The translations under genes were made by a program, and so were the position numbers. 64,000 nucleotides of DNA, taken from contig CAYONC010000009.1 in the NCBI GenBank assembly GCA_964405265.1, positions 1 to 64,000 on the forward strand, read 5' to 3'. Source of the DNA: Eshraghiella sp964405265 (lineage in GTDB: Bacteria > Bacillota > Clostridia > Lachnospirales > Lachnospiraceae). Below the pieces are notes generated by a model. It was not told the DNA's origin. It did not search any database and saw only the letters and a list, made by a program, of their open reading frames with translations. How positions within the stretch are numbered: the stretch's first letter is position 1; each line of letters opens with the position of its first letter. Shown here in pieces: positions 1 to 8,847 of the stretch.

Positions 1-36
1 CGCTCTCCGGCTCTTGCCTCACGCGACAGCTTATTC

Positions 37-65
37 AATATATCATACCGAATCTCCATTGTCAA
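37..65 (-). promoter_or_regulatory. Sigma-A promoter reading out of the left edge
   Basis: Reading the minus strand, TTGACA (60-65) and TATATT (37-42) are separated by exactly 17 bases. The transcript would start near position 30 and leave the window. Its first bases end in GGAGAGCG at 8-1, which could be the first bases of another tRNA-Ser, but too little is present to call that gene. Confidence 0.65.
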
Positions 66-112
66 CAACTTTTTAAAATTTTTTAAAAAATTAAAGATAA
101 GACATCCGGTAA

Positions 113-200
113 CGGAGAAAGAGGGATTCGAACCCTCGCGCCGCGTTAACGACCTACACCCTTAGCAGGGGCGCCTCTTCGGCCTCTTGAGTATTTCTCC
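113..200 (-). tRNA. tRNA-Ser(GCT)
   Basis: On the minus strand the 7-bp acceptor GGAGAAA pairs with TTTCTCC and is followed by discriminator G. The anticodon arm has a 5-bp stem and a CTGCTAA loop, giving anticodon GCT (codons AGC/AGU). The long variable arm expected of class II tRNA-Ser is present, as is the GGTTCGAATCC T-arm. Total length is 88 nt. CCA is not encoded. A strong promoter lies 51 bases upstream. Confidence 0.97.
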
Positions 201-250
201 GAATTAGAAAAGCATATTTTTTTAATCGTCTCACTTGTGACGCAAAATTT

Positions 251-279
251 ATTATACTAAATGGTTTTTATATTGTCAA
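251..279 (-). promoter_or_regulatory. Promoter of tRNA-Ser
   Basis: Minus strand: consensus TTGACA (274-279), 17-base spacer, consensus TATAAT (251-256). It lies between the fumarase beta stop codon and the tRNA, so the tRNA is transcribed on its own. Confidence 0.85.
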
Positions 280-287
280 CCTGTTTA

Positions 288-827
288 TTAATTTTTTTGT
301 GTTATCTCATACAAATTATTTCCTTCACTGTCTATGACCACAATAACAGGAAAATTTTCCACACGGAGTCTTCTTATTGCTTCGGTTCCAAGGTCTGCGT
401 ATGCAACCACCTCAGATTCTTTTATTCTCTGTGAGAGTAATGCTCCGGCTCCTCCTATGGCTGCAAAATATACAGCTCCGTTTTTTTTCATTGCTTCCGT
501 TACCGGCTGCTGTCTTTTTCCCTTGCCTATCATTCCTGACAATCCGAGGTCTAAAAGCTCAGGAGTATATTTGTCCATCCTTGTGGATGTCGTCGGCCCG
601 GCAGAGCCTATGACACGCCCTTCTCTTGCAGGAGACGGTCCCATGTAATATATAATATTACCTTTTATGTCTATCGGTAATTCCTTTCCTTCGGTAAGAG
701 CCTCTGACATTCTTTTGTGTGCCGCATCCCGTGCCGTGTATATTGTTCCCGTAAGATATACACAATCTCCCGCCTTCAGTGAAGCGAGTGTTTCTTTATC
801 TGCCGGTACATTTAAATATCTGTCCAT
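288..827 (-). CDS. fumB: Fumarate hydratase, class I, beta subunit
   Basis: 179-residue beta (C-terminal domain) subunit of the oxygen-sensitive 4Fe-4S class I fumarase/tartrate dehydratase family, which interconverts fumarate and malate. The family glycine-rich segments are visible: YYMGPSPAREG, GSAGPTTSTRMD, and GGAGALLSQRI. Length is typical of the split, two-subunit form found in anaerobes. The start is 15 bases after the alpha-subunit stop, so the two are co-transcribed and presumably assembled together. The gene name is used in the two-subunit sense and does not mean E. coli FumB. L-tartrate dehydratase is the main alternative within the same family. Confidence 0.9.
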   Translation of the reverse strand: MDRYLNVPADKETLASLKAGDCVYLTGTIYTARDAAHKRMSEALTEGKELPIDIKGNIIYYMGPSPAREGRVIGSAGPTTSTRMDKYTPELLDLGLSGMIGKGKRQQPVTEAMKKNGAVYFAAIGGAGALLSQRIKESEVVAYADLGTEAIRRLRVENFPVIVVIDSEGNNLYEITQKN

Positions 828-842
828 ACTTTTTTCTCTCCA

Positions 843-1685
843 TTATATAATTCTGTGTGCGTGCCTGTTTACATGACAACAGATATTTACGGCAACCGGA
901 AGCCCTGCAATATGCGTGGGATATGTTTCTATGTTTACGGCAAATGCCGTTGTATTTCCTCCAAGCCCCGCCGGACCTATTCCTGTTTCATTGATCTTTT
1001 TAAGCATTTCTTTTTCAAGCTCCCTGACATACGGAATTTCTGAGCCCTGATATATATTTCTTGTCAGTGCCTTTTTTGCGAGCAAAGCACATTTTTCAAA
1101 CGTTCCTCCTATTCCCACTCCGACTACCATCGGAGGGCAGGCATTTGGACCGGCATCTTTTACGGCCGTAAGAATGGCATTTTTTACCCCTTCTATTCCG
1201 TCTGCCGGCTTAAGCATAAAAATTCTGCTCATATTTTCACTGCCAAAGCCTTTTGGTGCCACGGTTATTTCCACTTTATCGCCCGGTACTATTGAATAAT
1301 GTATTACTCCCGGCGTGTTATCCTTTGTGTTTTCCCTGTAAAGAGGGTCACCTACCACGGATTTTCTTAAATATCCCTCAGTATATCCCTGCCTTATTCC
1401 TTCATTTACCGCATTTTCTATGTTTCCGCCGGTAAAATGAACATCCTGTCCTACATTCATGAATATGACAGCCATTCCCGTATCCTGGCATATCGGTATC
1501 ATTTCCTCTCCTGCTATTTTAAGATTTTCTTCAAGCTGTCCCAATATTTCCCTGCCCAAGGGTGTCTGCTCTGCCTCTGTAGCGCATGACAAAGCATTTT
1601 TCATGTCGTCTGATAAAAAATGTACTGCTTCAATACACATATCCCTGACGGCTTTTGTTATGATGTTTACTTCTATTTCTCTCAT
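843..1685 (-). CDS. fumA: Fumarate hydratase, class I, alpha subunit
   Basis: Catalytic alpha subunit, 280 residues from the chosen start. It carries the cysteines expected to hold the 4Fe-4S cluster: ICQDTG in the N-terminal third, NACPPMV near residue 182, and a C-terminal cysteine in VNICCH. A longer in-frame start at 1724 exists, but it lies inside the gyrA terminator hairpin and lacks a ribosome site; the ATG at 1685 (MREIEVN) follows GAAAGGT at good spacing. It forms a two-gene unit with the beta subunit. With the citrate synthase at 43.5 kb it suggests a partial, branched TCA pathway. Confidence 0.9.
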   Translation of the reverse strand: MREIEVNIITKAVRDMCIEAVHFLSDDMKNALSCATEAEQTPLGREILGQLEENLKIAGEEMIPICQDTGMAVIFMNVGQDVHFTGGNIENAVNEGIRQGYTEGYLRKSVVGDPLYRENTKDNTPGVIHYSIVPGDKVEITVAPKGFGSENMSRIFMLKPADGIEGVKNAILTAVKDAGPNACPPMVVGVGIGGTFEKCALLAKKALTRNIYQGSEIPYVRELEKEMLKKINETGIGPAGLGGNTTAFAVNIETYPTHIAGLPVAVNICCHVNRHAHRII

Positions 1686-1700
1686 GACATACCTTTCAAA

Positions 1701-1732
1701 AACAAAGAATGTGCCACGGCACATTCTTTGTT
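1701..1732 (-). terminator. gyrA terminator / fumA leader hairpin
   Basis: A perfect 15-bp inverted repeat (1701-1715 with 1718-1732, effective loop CACG) is followed on the minus strand by a short T run. It sits directly after the gyrA stop and its T run runs into the fumA ribosome-binding site, leaving no room for a promoter between them. Confidence 0.75.
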
Positions 1733-1736
1733 TTAT

Positions 1737-4211
1737 TTATTCTTCGGATTCTTCAGGTGCCTGTGGAATCTCTTCTTCCCTTACCTTGGCAACCCTTGCA
1801 ACCTTAACTCCTTCATCAAGATTAATCAGTTTAACTCCTGATGTAATTCTTCCGAGCAGTGAAATTCCGCTTACTTCCATCCGGATAATAATTCCTTCAT
1901 TTGTTATTAGCATAATTTCCCTTGTGTTGCTTACTGCCTTGACACCAATGACGTTTCCTGATTTTTCATTGATTTTATAACATTTAACACCTTTTCCGCC
2001 TCTGTTCTGTACATTGAATTCTTCCATCATTGTTCTCTTACCGAGGCCGTTTTCAGATACGAACAGCAGTGCATCACCCTGTGTATTAAGCTGCATACCG
2101 ATTACTTCATCACCTTCCATAAGATTCATTCCTATTACTCCCATGGAGTTTCTTCCCGTAGGTCTTACGTCTGATTCATTAAATCTTATGCAGTATCCGT
2201 ACTTTGTCGCAAGGAAAATTTCTTTCGATAAATCGGTTGCTTTTACTTCTATAAGCTCATCATTATCCCTTAATGTTATTGCCTGTATGCCTGTTTTACG
2301 TATATTGGCATATTCTTTGCAATGAGTTTTCTTAACTATTCCTTTTTTGGTTGCCATAAAGAGATACTCATCATCTTTTATGCCGTTTACCGGAACTATC
2401 GCTGATATTTTTTCCTCAGGCTGAAGCTCAAGAAGATTAACTATTGCCGTTCCTCTTGCTGTTCTTCCTGCTTCAGGTATCTCATATGCTTTGAGCTTGT
2501 ATACACGACCTTTGTTGGTAAATAAAAGTATAAGATTATGAGTTGTTGTCATAAGAATGTCTTCAATATAGTCATCCTCTATGGTCTGCATACCCTTTAT
2601 ACCTTTTCCTCCACGGTTCTGACTTCTGAAATTATCAGGTGTCATTCTTTTTATGTAACCGAGATTGGTCATTGTAATGACGGTGCTTTCATTAGGAATC
2701 ATGTCCTCCATGGAAATATCAAACTCATCATATCCTATTGAAGTTCTTCTGTCATCACCATACTTGTCACGAATTACCGTTAACTCTTCTTTTATAAGTG
2801 TTAAAAGCTTGTTTTCATCTGCGAGTATGGCTTTTAATTCTCCAATTCTTATCATAAGCTCATTGTATTCTGTCTCTAATTTTTCTCTTTCGAGACCTGT
2901 AAGAGCCTTGAGCCTCATGTCAACAATTGCCTGTGACTGTGCCTCTGACAGACCAAATCTCTCTATCAGGCTTTGTTTTGCTGTATTAACATTTTCCGAT
3001 GCCTTTATAATTGCTATTATTTCATCAATATTATCAAGTGCAATAAGAAGTCCTTGCAGAATATGAGCCCTTTCCTGTGCCTTATTAAGCTCATATCTGG
3101 TTCTTCTTGTTACTACTTCTTCCTGATGGAGAAGATAATAGCTTAACATTTCATGAAGATTTAATACTCTTGGTTCATTATTGACAAGTGCCAGCATATT
3201 GACTCCGAACGTATTCTGGAGCTGTGTATGCTTATACAGCTGGTTAAGAATTATGTTAGGATTAACATCTCTTCTAAGTTCAATGCTTACCCTTATTCCC
3301 TGCATATTAGACTGATCCGTTATTCCGGTAATTCCATCTATCTTCTTATCCTTAACAAGTTCTGCTATTTTCTGTATAAGAAGTGCCTTATTAACCATAT
3401 AAGGAAGTTCTGTAACAATAATTTCGGATTTTCCGTTTGGAAGCGTATTTATTTCTGAAACAGCCCTTACCCTGATTTTTCCGCGTCCTGTTCTGTATGC
3501 CTCCTCTATTCCGGATTTTCCCAAAATTGTTGCACCCGTAGGGAAATCAGGACCTTTTATTATGTCCATGAGCTCTTCAATCTCTGTTTCCCTGTTTTCA
3601 TCTACCTTATTGTCAATTATTTTTATGACTGCATTAATAACCTCCCTGAGATTGTGAGGAGGTATATTGGTAGCCATTCCTACGGCTATTCCGGATGTTC
3701 CGTTTACCATAAGATTAGGGTATCTTGACGGAAGCACCGTAGGCTCTTTTTCGGTTTCATCAAAGTTAGGTACAAAATCAACCGTATCTTTGTTAATGTC
3801 TGCAAGCATTTCCATAGACAGCCTGCTGAGTCTCGCTTCGGTATACCTCATGGCAGCCGCACCGTCGCCGTCAATGGAGCCAAAGTTTCCATGACCATCA
3901 ACAAGAGGATATCTTGTATTAAAATCCTGTGCCAGTTTTACAAGAGCTTCATATATTGATGAATCCCCGTGCGGATGATATTTACCCATTGTATCACCGA
4001 CAATACGTGCACATTTTCTGTGTGGCTTGTCCGGACCGTTATTTAATTCTATCATGGAAAAAAGAATACGTCTCTGAACCGGCTTTAAACCATCTCTTAC
4101 ATCAGGTAACGCTCTTGCAGCAATAACGCTCATGGCATAATCGATGTAAGAATCTTCCATGGTTTTCTTTAAATCCACATCATGAACTTTATCAAAGATA
4201 TGTTCATCCAT
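1737..4211 (-). CDS. gyrA: DNA gyrase subunit A
   Basis: 824-residue GyrA, the breakage-reunion subunit that introduces negative supercoils. The catalytic tyrosine is Tyr123 in AAMRYTEARLS. The quinolone-determining stretch reads HGDSSIYE, with Ser84 and Glu88 at the E. coli Ser83/Asp87 positions, the usual sensitive-type residues in Gram-positives. The C-terminal beta-pinwheel begins after about residue 500 and shows GyrA-box-like QNRGGKG twice. The C-terminus is acidic. It follows gyrB by 22 bases, the normal origin-proximal pair. Confidence 0.98.
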   Translation of the reverse strand: MDEHIFDKVHDVDLKKTMEDSYIDYAMSVIAARALPDVRDGLKPVQRRILFSMIELNNGPDKPHRKCARIVGDTMGKYHPHGDSSIYEALVKLAQDFNTRYPLVDGHGNFGSIDGDGAAAMRYTEARLSRLSMEMLADINKDTVDFVPNFDETEKEPTVLPSRYPNLMVNGTSGIAVGMATNIPPHNLREVINAVIKIIDNKVDENRETEIEELMDIIKGPDFPTGATILGKSGIEEAYRTGRGKIRVRAVSEINTLPNGKSEIIVTELPYMVNKALLIQKIAELVKDKKIDGITGITDQSNMQGIRVSIELRRDVNPNIILNQLYKHTQLQNTFGVNMLALVNNEPRVLNLHEMLSYYLLHQEEVVTRRTRYELNKAQERAHILQGLLIALDNIDEIIAIIKASENVNTAKQSLIERFGLSEAQSQAIVDMRLKALTGLEREKLETEYNELMIRIGELKAILADENKLLTLIKEELTVIRDKYGDDRRTSIGYDEFDISMEDMIPNESTVITMTNLGYIKRMTPDNFRSQNRGGKGIKGMQTIEDDYIEDILMTTTHNLILLFTNKGRVYKLKAYEIPEAGRTARGTAIVNLLELQPEEKISAIVPVNGIKDDEYLFMATKKGIVKKTHCKEYANIRKTGIQAITLRDNDELIEVKATDLSKEIFLATKYGYCIRFNESDVRPTGRNSMGVIGMNLMEGDEVIGMQLNTQGDALLFVSENGLGKRTMMEEFNVQNRGGKGVKCYKINEKSGNVIGVKAVSNTREIMLITNEGIIIRMEVSGISLLGRITSGVKLINLDEGVKVARVAKVREEEIPQAPEESEE

Positions 4212-4233
4212 TTATCTGTCTCCTTTACAAATG

Positions 4234-6150
4234 CTAAATATCAAGATTTTTAACAAATCTGGCATTAGTTTCAATAAATTCTCTTCGCGGTTCAACCTTA
4301 TCTCCCATAAGCGTTGAAAATGTTAAATCTATCTCTGATGATATTTCTTCATCAAAAAATACTTTTTTCAGGATTCTGTGTTCCGGATCCATGGTGGTTT
4401 CCCATAACTGTGATGCATCCATTTCTCCGAGACCCTTGTATCTCTGGATTTTATTGTTCTGATCTCTTCCTACTTCATTTATTATTCTGCTCAGCTCTTC
4501 ATCACTGTACGCATACCATACTTTTTTATTTTTTTCCAGCTTATATAACGGCGGCTGGGCAAGATATACATGTCCTTTCTTAATAAGATCAGGCATGAAT
4601 CTGTAAAAGAAAGTAAGCAGAAGAGTACTTATGTGTGCACCGTCAACATCCGCATCCGTCATAATTATTATCTTGTCATATCTGAGTTTTGATATGTCAA
4701 AATCTTCATGTATTCCCGTTCCGAATGCTGTTATCATCGTTCTTATTTCTGCATTTTCAAGTATTTTATCAAGCCTTGCTTTCTCTACGTTAATAATTTT
4801 TCCCCTGAGAGGAAGTATTGCCTGTGTTTCTCTTTTTCTTGCACTTTTTGCCGAGCCTCCTGCCGAATCTCCCTCGACTATGAATATTTCACAATTTTCA
4901 GGATTCTTGTCCGAACAGTCTGCAAGTTTACCCGGAAGGTTAAATCCATCAAGTGCCGTTTTTCTTCTCGTAAGATCTCTTGCTTTTCTTGCTGCCTCCC
5001 TTGCTCTCTGTGCAAGTATTGATTTTTCACAGATGGTCTTTGCAACTGCAGGATTCTGTTCAAGGAAATATGTCAGCTGTTCCGATACAATTCCTTCTAC
5101 GGCTCCTCTTGCCTCACTGTTTCCTAACTTCTGTTTTGTCTGACCTTCAAACTGAGGTTCTCCAATCTTAATGCTTATTATTGCGGTAAGACCTTCCCTG
5201 ATATCTTCTCCTGTAAGTCCCTGATCCTTTTCTTTAAGTATTTTATTGGTTCTTGCATAATCATTAAAGGTCTTCGTAACGGCATTTCTGAATCCCGTTA
5301 CATGGGTTCCTCCTTCAGGTGTTGTAATATTATTTACAAATCCGTATACATTATCTGAATATCCGTCATTATGCTGAAAAGCCACTTCAACATATACATT
5401 ATTTTTTGTTCCTTCACAATATACGATGTCATTATATATAGGAGTATTTCCTTTATTGAGATAACTTACGTATTCCTTAATTCCGCCTTCATAATGAAAA
5501 GTTTTTTCTTTCTTTTCTTCCCTGTCATCAATAAGAATTATCTTAAGATTTTTGGTAAGGAATGCCATTTCTCTCAAACGCTGTTTTAATACATTATAAT
5601 CATAAACGGTTTCTTCAAATATTTCCTTATCCGGAAGGAAATGTACTTCCGTCCCGGTTTTTGATGCTTCACATTCACCGGTTATTTTGAGAGGATATGT
5701 AACTTTTCCTCTTTCATATCTCTGTTCATATATGCATCCGTTCTGATATACCCTGACCTCAAGCCATTCTGAAAGAGCATTTACTACTGACGCACCTACT
5801 CCGTGAAGTCCTCCGGATACCTTATATCCTCCACCGCCGAATTTTCCGCCAGCATGAAGTATAGTAAATACAACTTCTACACCTGATAAACCGGATTTTG
5901 CGTTAATTCCCACAGGAATTCCTCTTCCGTTATCCGTTACCGTGATTGAATTATCTTCGTTTATTTTTACTTTTATTTCCGTACAGTATCCTGCCAGTGC
6001 TTCATCAACCGAATTATCAACTATCTCATATACAAGATGATGAAGTCCTCTTGATGACGTACTTCCTATGTACATACCGGGTCTTTTTCTGACAGCTTCC
6101 AATCCTTCAAGAATCTGTATCTGGTCTGCCGTATATTCTGAATTACCCAT
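4234..6150 (-). CDS. gyrB: DNA gyrase subunit B
   Basis: 638-residue GyrB, the ATPase half of gyrase. The order is a GHKL ATPase domain (VDNSVDEALAG, DNGRGIPV, GGLHGVGASVVNALS), a transducer domain, then the TOPRIM domain with EGDSAGGSA near residue 420 and the acidic MTDADVDGAHI motif. The C-terminus ends in KRY-like GLGEMD then FVKNLDI, a normal length without the enterobacterial insertion. It starts 15 bases after recF, in a single leftward operon with dnaN, yaaA and recF. Confidence 0.98.
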   Translation of the reverse strand: MGNSEYTADQIQILEGLEAVRKRPGMYIGSTSSRGLHHLVYEIVDNSVDEALAGYCTEIKVKINEDNSITVTDNGRGIPVGINAKSGLSGVEVVFTILHAGGKFGGGGYKVSGGLHGVGASVVNALSEWLEVRVYQNGCIYEQRYERGKVTYPLKITGECEASKTGTEVHFLPDKEIFEETVYDYNVLKQRLREMAFLTKNLKIILIDDREEKKEKTFHYEGGIKEYVSYLNKGNTPIYNDIVYCEGTKNNVYVEVAFQHNDGYSDNVYGFVNNITTPEGGTHVTGFRNAVTKTFNDYARTNKILKEKDQGLTGEDIREGLTAIISIKIGEPQFEGQTKQKLGNSEARGAVEGIVSEQLTYFLEQNPAVAKTICEKSILAQRAREAARKARDLTRRKTALDGFNLPGKLADCSDKNPENCEIFIVEGDSAGGSAKSARKRETQAILPLRGKIINVEKARLDKILENAEIRTMITAFGTGIHEDFDISKLRYDKIIIMTDADVDGAHISTLLLTFFYRFMPDLIKKGHVYLAQPPLYKLEKNKKVWYAYSDEELSRIINEVGRDQNNKIQRYKGLGEMDASQLWETTMDPEHRILKKVFFDEEISSEIDLTFSTLMGDKVEPRREFIETNARFVKNLDI

Positions 6151-6165
6151 CTGTGACCTCCTGTT

Positions 6166-7251
6166 TTAATTTTCTTTATTTACGTGACCTTCTGTCACTT
6201 TGAAAATTCTGTTTATGTTAAATCTGTTATTTATAAATTCATCAAGTCCCGTACAGGTTATTATTGTCTGTACTCCTTCTATGCTGTTTAAAAGATAATT
6301 TTGTCTTTTTCCATCTAACTCCGACAAAACATCATCCAGCAGAAGTATGGGATTTTCTCCGGTTGATTCCCTTACAAGCTCTATTTCAGCAAGCTTTAAT
6401 GAAAGAGCCGTCGTTCTCTGCTGTCCCTGTGAGCCATATTTTCTTAAATCAGTCTGACCGTTTAAAAATGATATATCATCTCTGTGAGGTCCGTACCCCG
6501 TCATTTTGTATTTCAGATCTTTTTCAATATTATCATTAAGAATATCCCTGTATTCATTTTCTTTTACTGACTCTTCATATACAATCCGAAGATTTTCCCT
6601 GTTTCCTGTTAGATTTCCATTAACCTTTCCTATTATGGTATTAAGTTTTTCAACAAAACTCCGCCTTCTTTTTATTATTTCAGTTCCGTATTTAATAAGA
6701 TTTTCATTCCATATATCAAGCGTATCCCTTAATGAGGGATTATATGATATTTCTTTTAGAAGACTGTTTCTTTGTTCAAGTGCCCTGTTATATCTTATAA
6801 GATTGCTGACATATATTTTATCAAGCTGGCACAGTTCCATATCCATAAATTTTCTTCTTGATGAAGGACCTCTTTTTATGATATTCAAATCCTCCGGAGA
6901 GAAAAAAATCATATTTACCATTCCGTACAGCTCAGAAGATTTTTTTATCGGTACACCATTAACGGCAATTCCCTTAGATTTATTTTTTCTTATATGCATA
7001 TCAATTCTGTAATCTATGTTATTTTTCATGATTACCGTTTTTATATGAGCTTCATCACAGTCAAAATTAATCAGTTCTCCATCTCTGCTTCCTTTATGAC
7101 TTTTTCCAGTTCCCGACATATATACTGCTTCAAGTAGGTTAGTCTTTCCCTGAGCATTATCTCCATACAAAATATTAGTACTTTCATCGAAATCCATATT
7201 CTGATATTCATAATTTCTGAAATTCTGTACTTCTATTGATTTTATAATCAT
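6166..7251 (-). CDS. recF: DNA replication and repair protein RecF
   Basis: 361-residue SMC-like ATPase that helps load RecA at gaps with RecO and RecR. The Walker A motif GDNAQGKTNLLEAV is near residue 30, the ABC-type signature region GSQGQQRTTALSLKLAE near 273, and Walker B LLLDDVLSELD follows it. The start codon overlaps the stop of the S4-domain gene by one base (TAATG arrangement), implying translational coupling. Confidence 0.97.
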   Translation of the reverse strand: MIIKSIEVQNFRNYEYQNMDFDESTNILYGDNAQGKTNLLEAVYMSGTGKSHKGSRDGELINFDCDEAHIKTVIMKNNIDYRIDMHIRKNKSKGIAVNGVPIKKSSELYGMVNMIFFSPEDLNIIKRGPSSRRKFMDMELCQLDKIYVSNLIRYNRALEQRNSLLKEISYNPSLRDTLDIWNENLIKYGTEIIKRRRSFVEKLNTIIGKVNGNLTGNRENLRIVYEESVKENEYRDILNDNIEKDLKYKMTGYGPHRDDISFLNGQTDLRKYGSQGQQRTTALSLKLAEIELVRESTGENPILLLDDVLSELDGKRQNYLLNSIEGVQTIITCTGLDEFINNRFNINRIFKVTEGHVNKEN

Positions 7252-7466
7252 TACGTTATTTTTATTTTATCTCCTTTAAATTCGACAACGTCTCCTGAAT
7301 AAAGCTTTTTTCCTCTTCTGGTCTCCGTTTCTCCGTTAACCTTAACAAGACCTTCTGTAATTACTTCTTTTCCTTCTGCTCCGGATTCTACAAAATTTGC
7401 TGCCTTTAATGCCTGTCCTAATTTTATATAATCTTCTCTAAGCTTAATTATTTCCATATCTTTCAC
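7251..7466 (-). CDS. yaaA: S4-domain RNA-binding protein (YaaA/RlbA type)
   Basis: 71-residue protein consisting of little more than one S4 RNA-binding fold, with the characteristic G-x-A-KxxI-like core (LGQALKAANFV, EGLVKVNGETETRRGKKL). In Bacillus the protein at this place between dnaN and recF is linked to ribosome assembly; that role is taken from the family, not visible here. It starts 3 bases after dnaN and overlaps recF by one base. Confidence 0.9.
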   Translation of the reverse strand: MKDMEIIKLREDYIKLGQALKAANFVESGAEGKEVITEGLVKVNGETETRRGKKLYSGDVVEFKGDKIKIT

Positions 7467-7469
7467 CTT

Positions 7470-8567
7470 TTAATAATTTACGGGAAGTATAAGATACAGA
7501 TAACTGTTATCTTCATCCCTTATAGTACACGGAGCCTTTGAATTAATAAAATAAAGGGTTATTATCTCATCATCTATTACTCTTATCGCATCCATGAGAA
7601 ATTTAGGGTCAAATCCTATTTTAATGTCTTTTCCCTCTTTTTCTATATCCATTTCTCCATTCATTTTTCCGAGTGAAGATACAATGTTAATTCTTATTCT
7701 TCCATCCTCTACATCAAAAATAACGGGTTTTTTATTTCCCTCCCTGACAAATATGGTAGCACTGTCAATGTTGTCCATAAATTCTTTTTTATTTACTTTT
7801 ATTTTTGTTTCATAATCCTTAGACAGCATCTGACTTATTTTAAAATATTCACCTTCTATAAGCCTTGATACAACCATTGTATTTTCAAATTCAAAAAGTA
7901 TATGATTTTCTGCAAAATATATATATACTTCACTTTCTGCGTCTCCGGATAAAATTTTACTTATTTCACTGAGTGTTTTTCCCGGAACTATAACCTTGAT
8001 ATTGTCATATGTTCTGTTTAACTTTAAATTTCTGATTGATACCCTGTATCTGTCAAGTGATACCACTTTAAGTAAATCATTTTCAACTTCAAACAATTCA
8101 CCGGTCATTATCTTATTGCTTTCATTATCACCAATTGAAAAAATTGTCTGTCTTATTATTTCTTTGAGATTAAATTGGGAAATTGTGATGTATTTTTCTT
8201 TTTCCACATAAGGGAGATACGAAAAATCATCTCCATCCCTTCCCGGAATATTAAATACATTTTTTTCACATGAAATAATAGCCGAAAAATTTTCATCTGT
8301 TTCTATTGTCACTTCACTGTCCGGAAGCTTTCTTATAATCTCTGCAAGAAATTTTGCATCAAGGGCTATTTTTCCTCTTTCTGCTATTTCTCCTTCTATT
8401 CTTGTCTCTATGCCAAGTTCCATATCATTAGCCGTAAGTCTGATGAAGTCTTCCGTAGCGTCAATGAGAATACATTCAAGAACAGACATTGTAGTTCTTA
8501 CAGGTACTGCTCTTAAAGAAATATTAACTCCTTTCATTAAATCTGATTTGTTGCAAATGATTTTCAT
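7470..8567 (-). CDS. dnaN: DNA polymerase III beta sliding clamp
   Basis: 365-residue ring-forming processivity clamp. Three repeated clamp domains of about 120 residues are evident (MKIICNKSDLMKGVNISLRA, then IRQTIFSIGDNESNKIMTG, then the C-terminal domain ending in LYLILPVNY, close to the family's LPMRL/LPVR ending). The ATG is preceded by a recognisable ribosome site. The gap to dnaA contains the unwinding region of oriC. Confidence 0.97.
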   Translation of the reverse strand: MKIICNKSDLMKGVNISLRAVPVRTTMSVLECILIDATEDFIRLTANDMELGIETRIEGEIAERGKIALDAKFLAEIIRKLPDSEVTIETDENFSAIISCEKNVFNIPGRDGDDFSYLPYVEKEKYITISQFNLKEIIRQTIFSIGDNESNKIMTGELFEVENDLLKVVSLDRYRVSIRNLKLNRTYDNIKVIVPGKTLSEISKILSGDAESEVYIYFAENHILFEFENTMVVSRLIEGEYFKISQMLSKDYETKIKVNKKEFMDNIDSATIFVREGNKKPVIFDVEDGRIRINIVSSLGKMNGEMDIEKEGKDIKIGFDPKFLMDAIRVIDDEIITLYFINSKAPCTIRDEDNSYLYLILPVNY

Positions 8568-8597
8568 GTTGTGTAAAACTCCTTTCAGGAAAAAGCA

Positions 8598-8830
8598 ATT
8601 ATATATATTATTAGATATCAGTAGTTGTTATAGTAGGGGCTGTTAATAAGTTGATAAGTGGTGTAAAGCCTTAAAATAAGCCGAATGAAGAATATAAAAA
8701 CTCACCTAATAACTTAATAAAACCCTGTTAATAAGTCGAAAGTTATTAACAGTAACAAAAATACAAAGAGTTGAAATAAATTTATTAACATTAAAGGGAG
8801 AGAATATTAACAATAAAATGTTAACAAAGT
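8598..8830. other. oriC: Replication origin: DnaA-trio, G-rich step and variant DnaA boxes
   Basis: The dnaA-dnaN gap holds an ordered element. From left to right there is an AT-only stretch (about 8600-8619), a TAG-rich trio stretch AGTAGTTGTTATAGTAG (8620-8636), GGGGC (8636-8640), then inverted DnaA boxes TGTTAATAA (8641-8649) and AGTTGATAA (8649-8657). This is the same order as the basal unwinding system known from Bacillus subtilis. Further copies of TTATTAACA lie at 8726-8734 (inverted), 8743-8751 and 8782-8790 (direct). The boxes depart from the usual TTATCCACA. Function is inferred from this layout. Confidence 0.8.
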
Positions 8831-8847
8831 TTCTTCCTATTATAATG

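Noticed and set aside
1..9. Start of a second tRNA-Ser on the minus strand
   Set aside because: GGAGAGCG fits an acceptor start but only eight or nine bases are visible.
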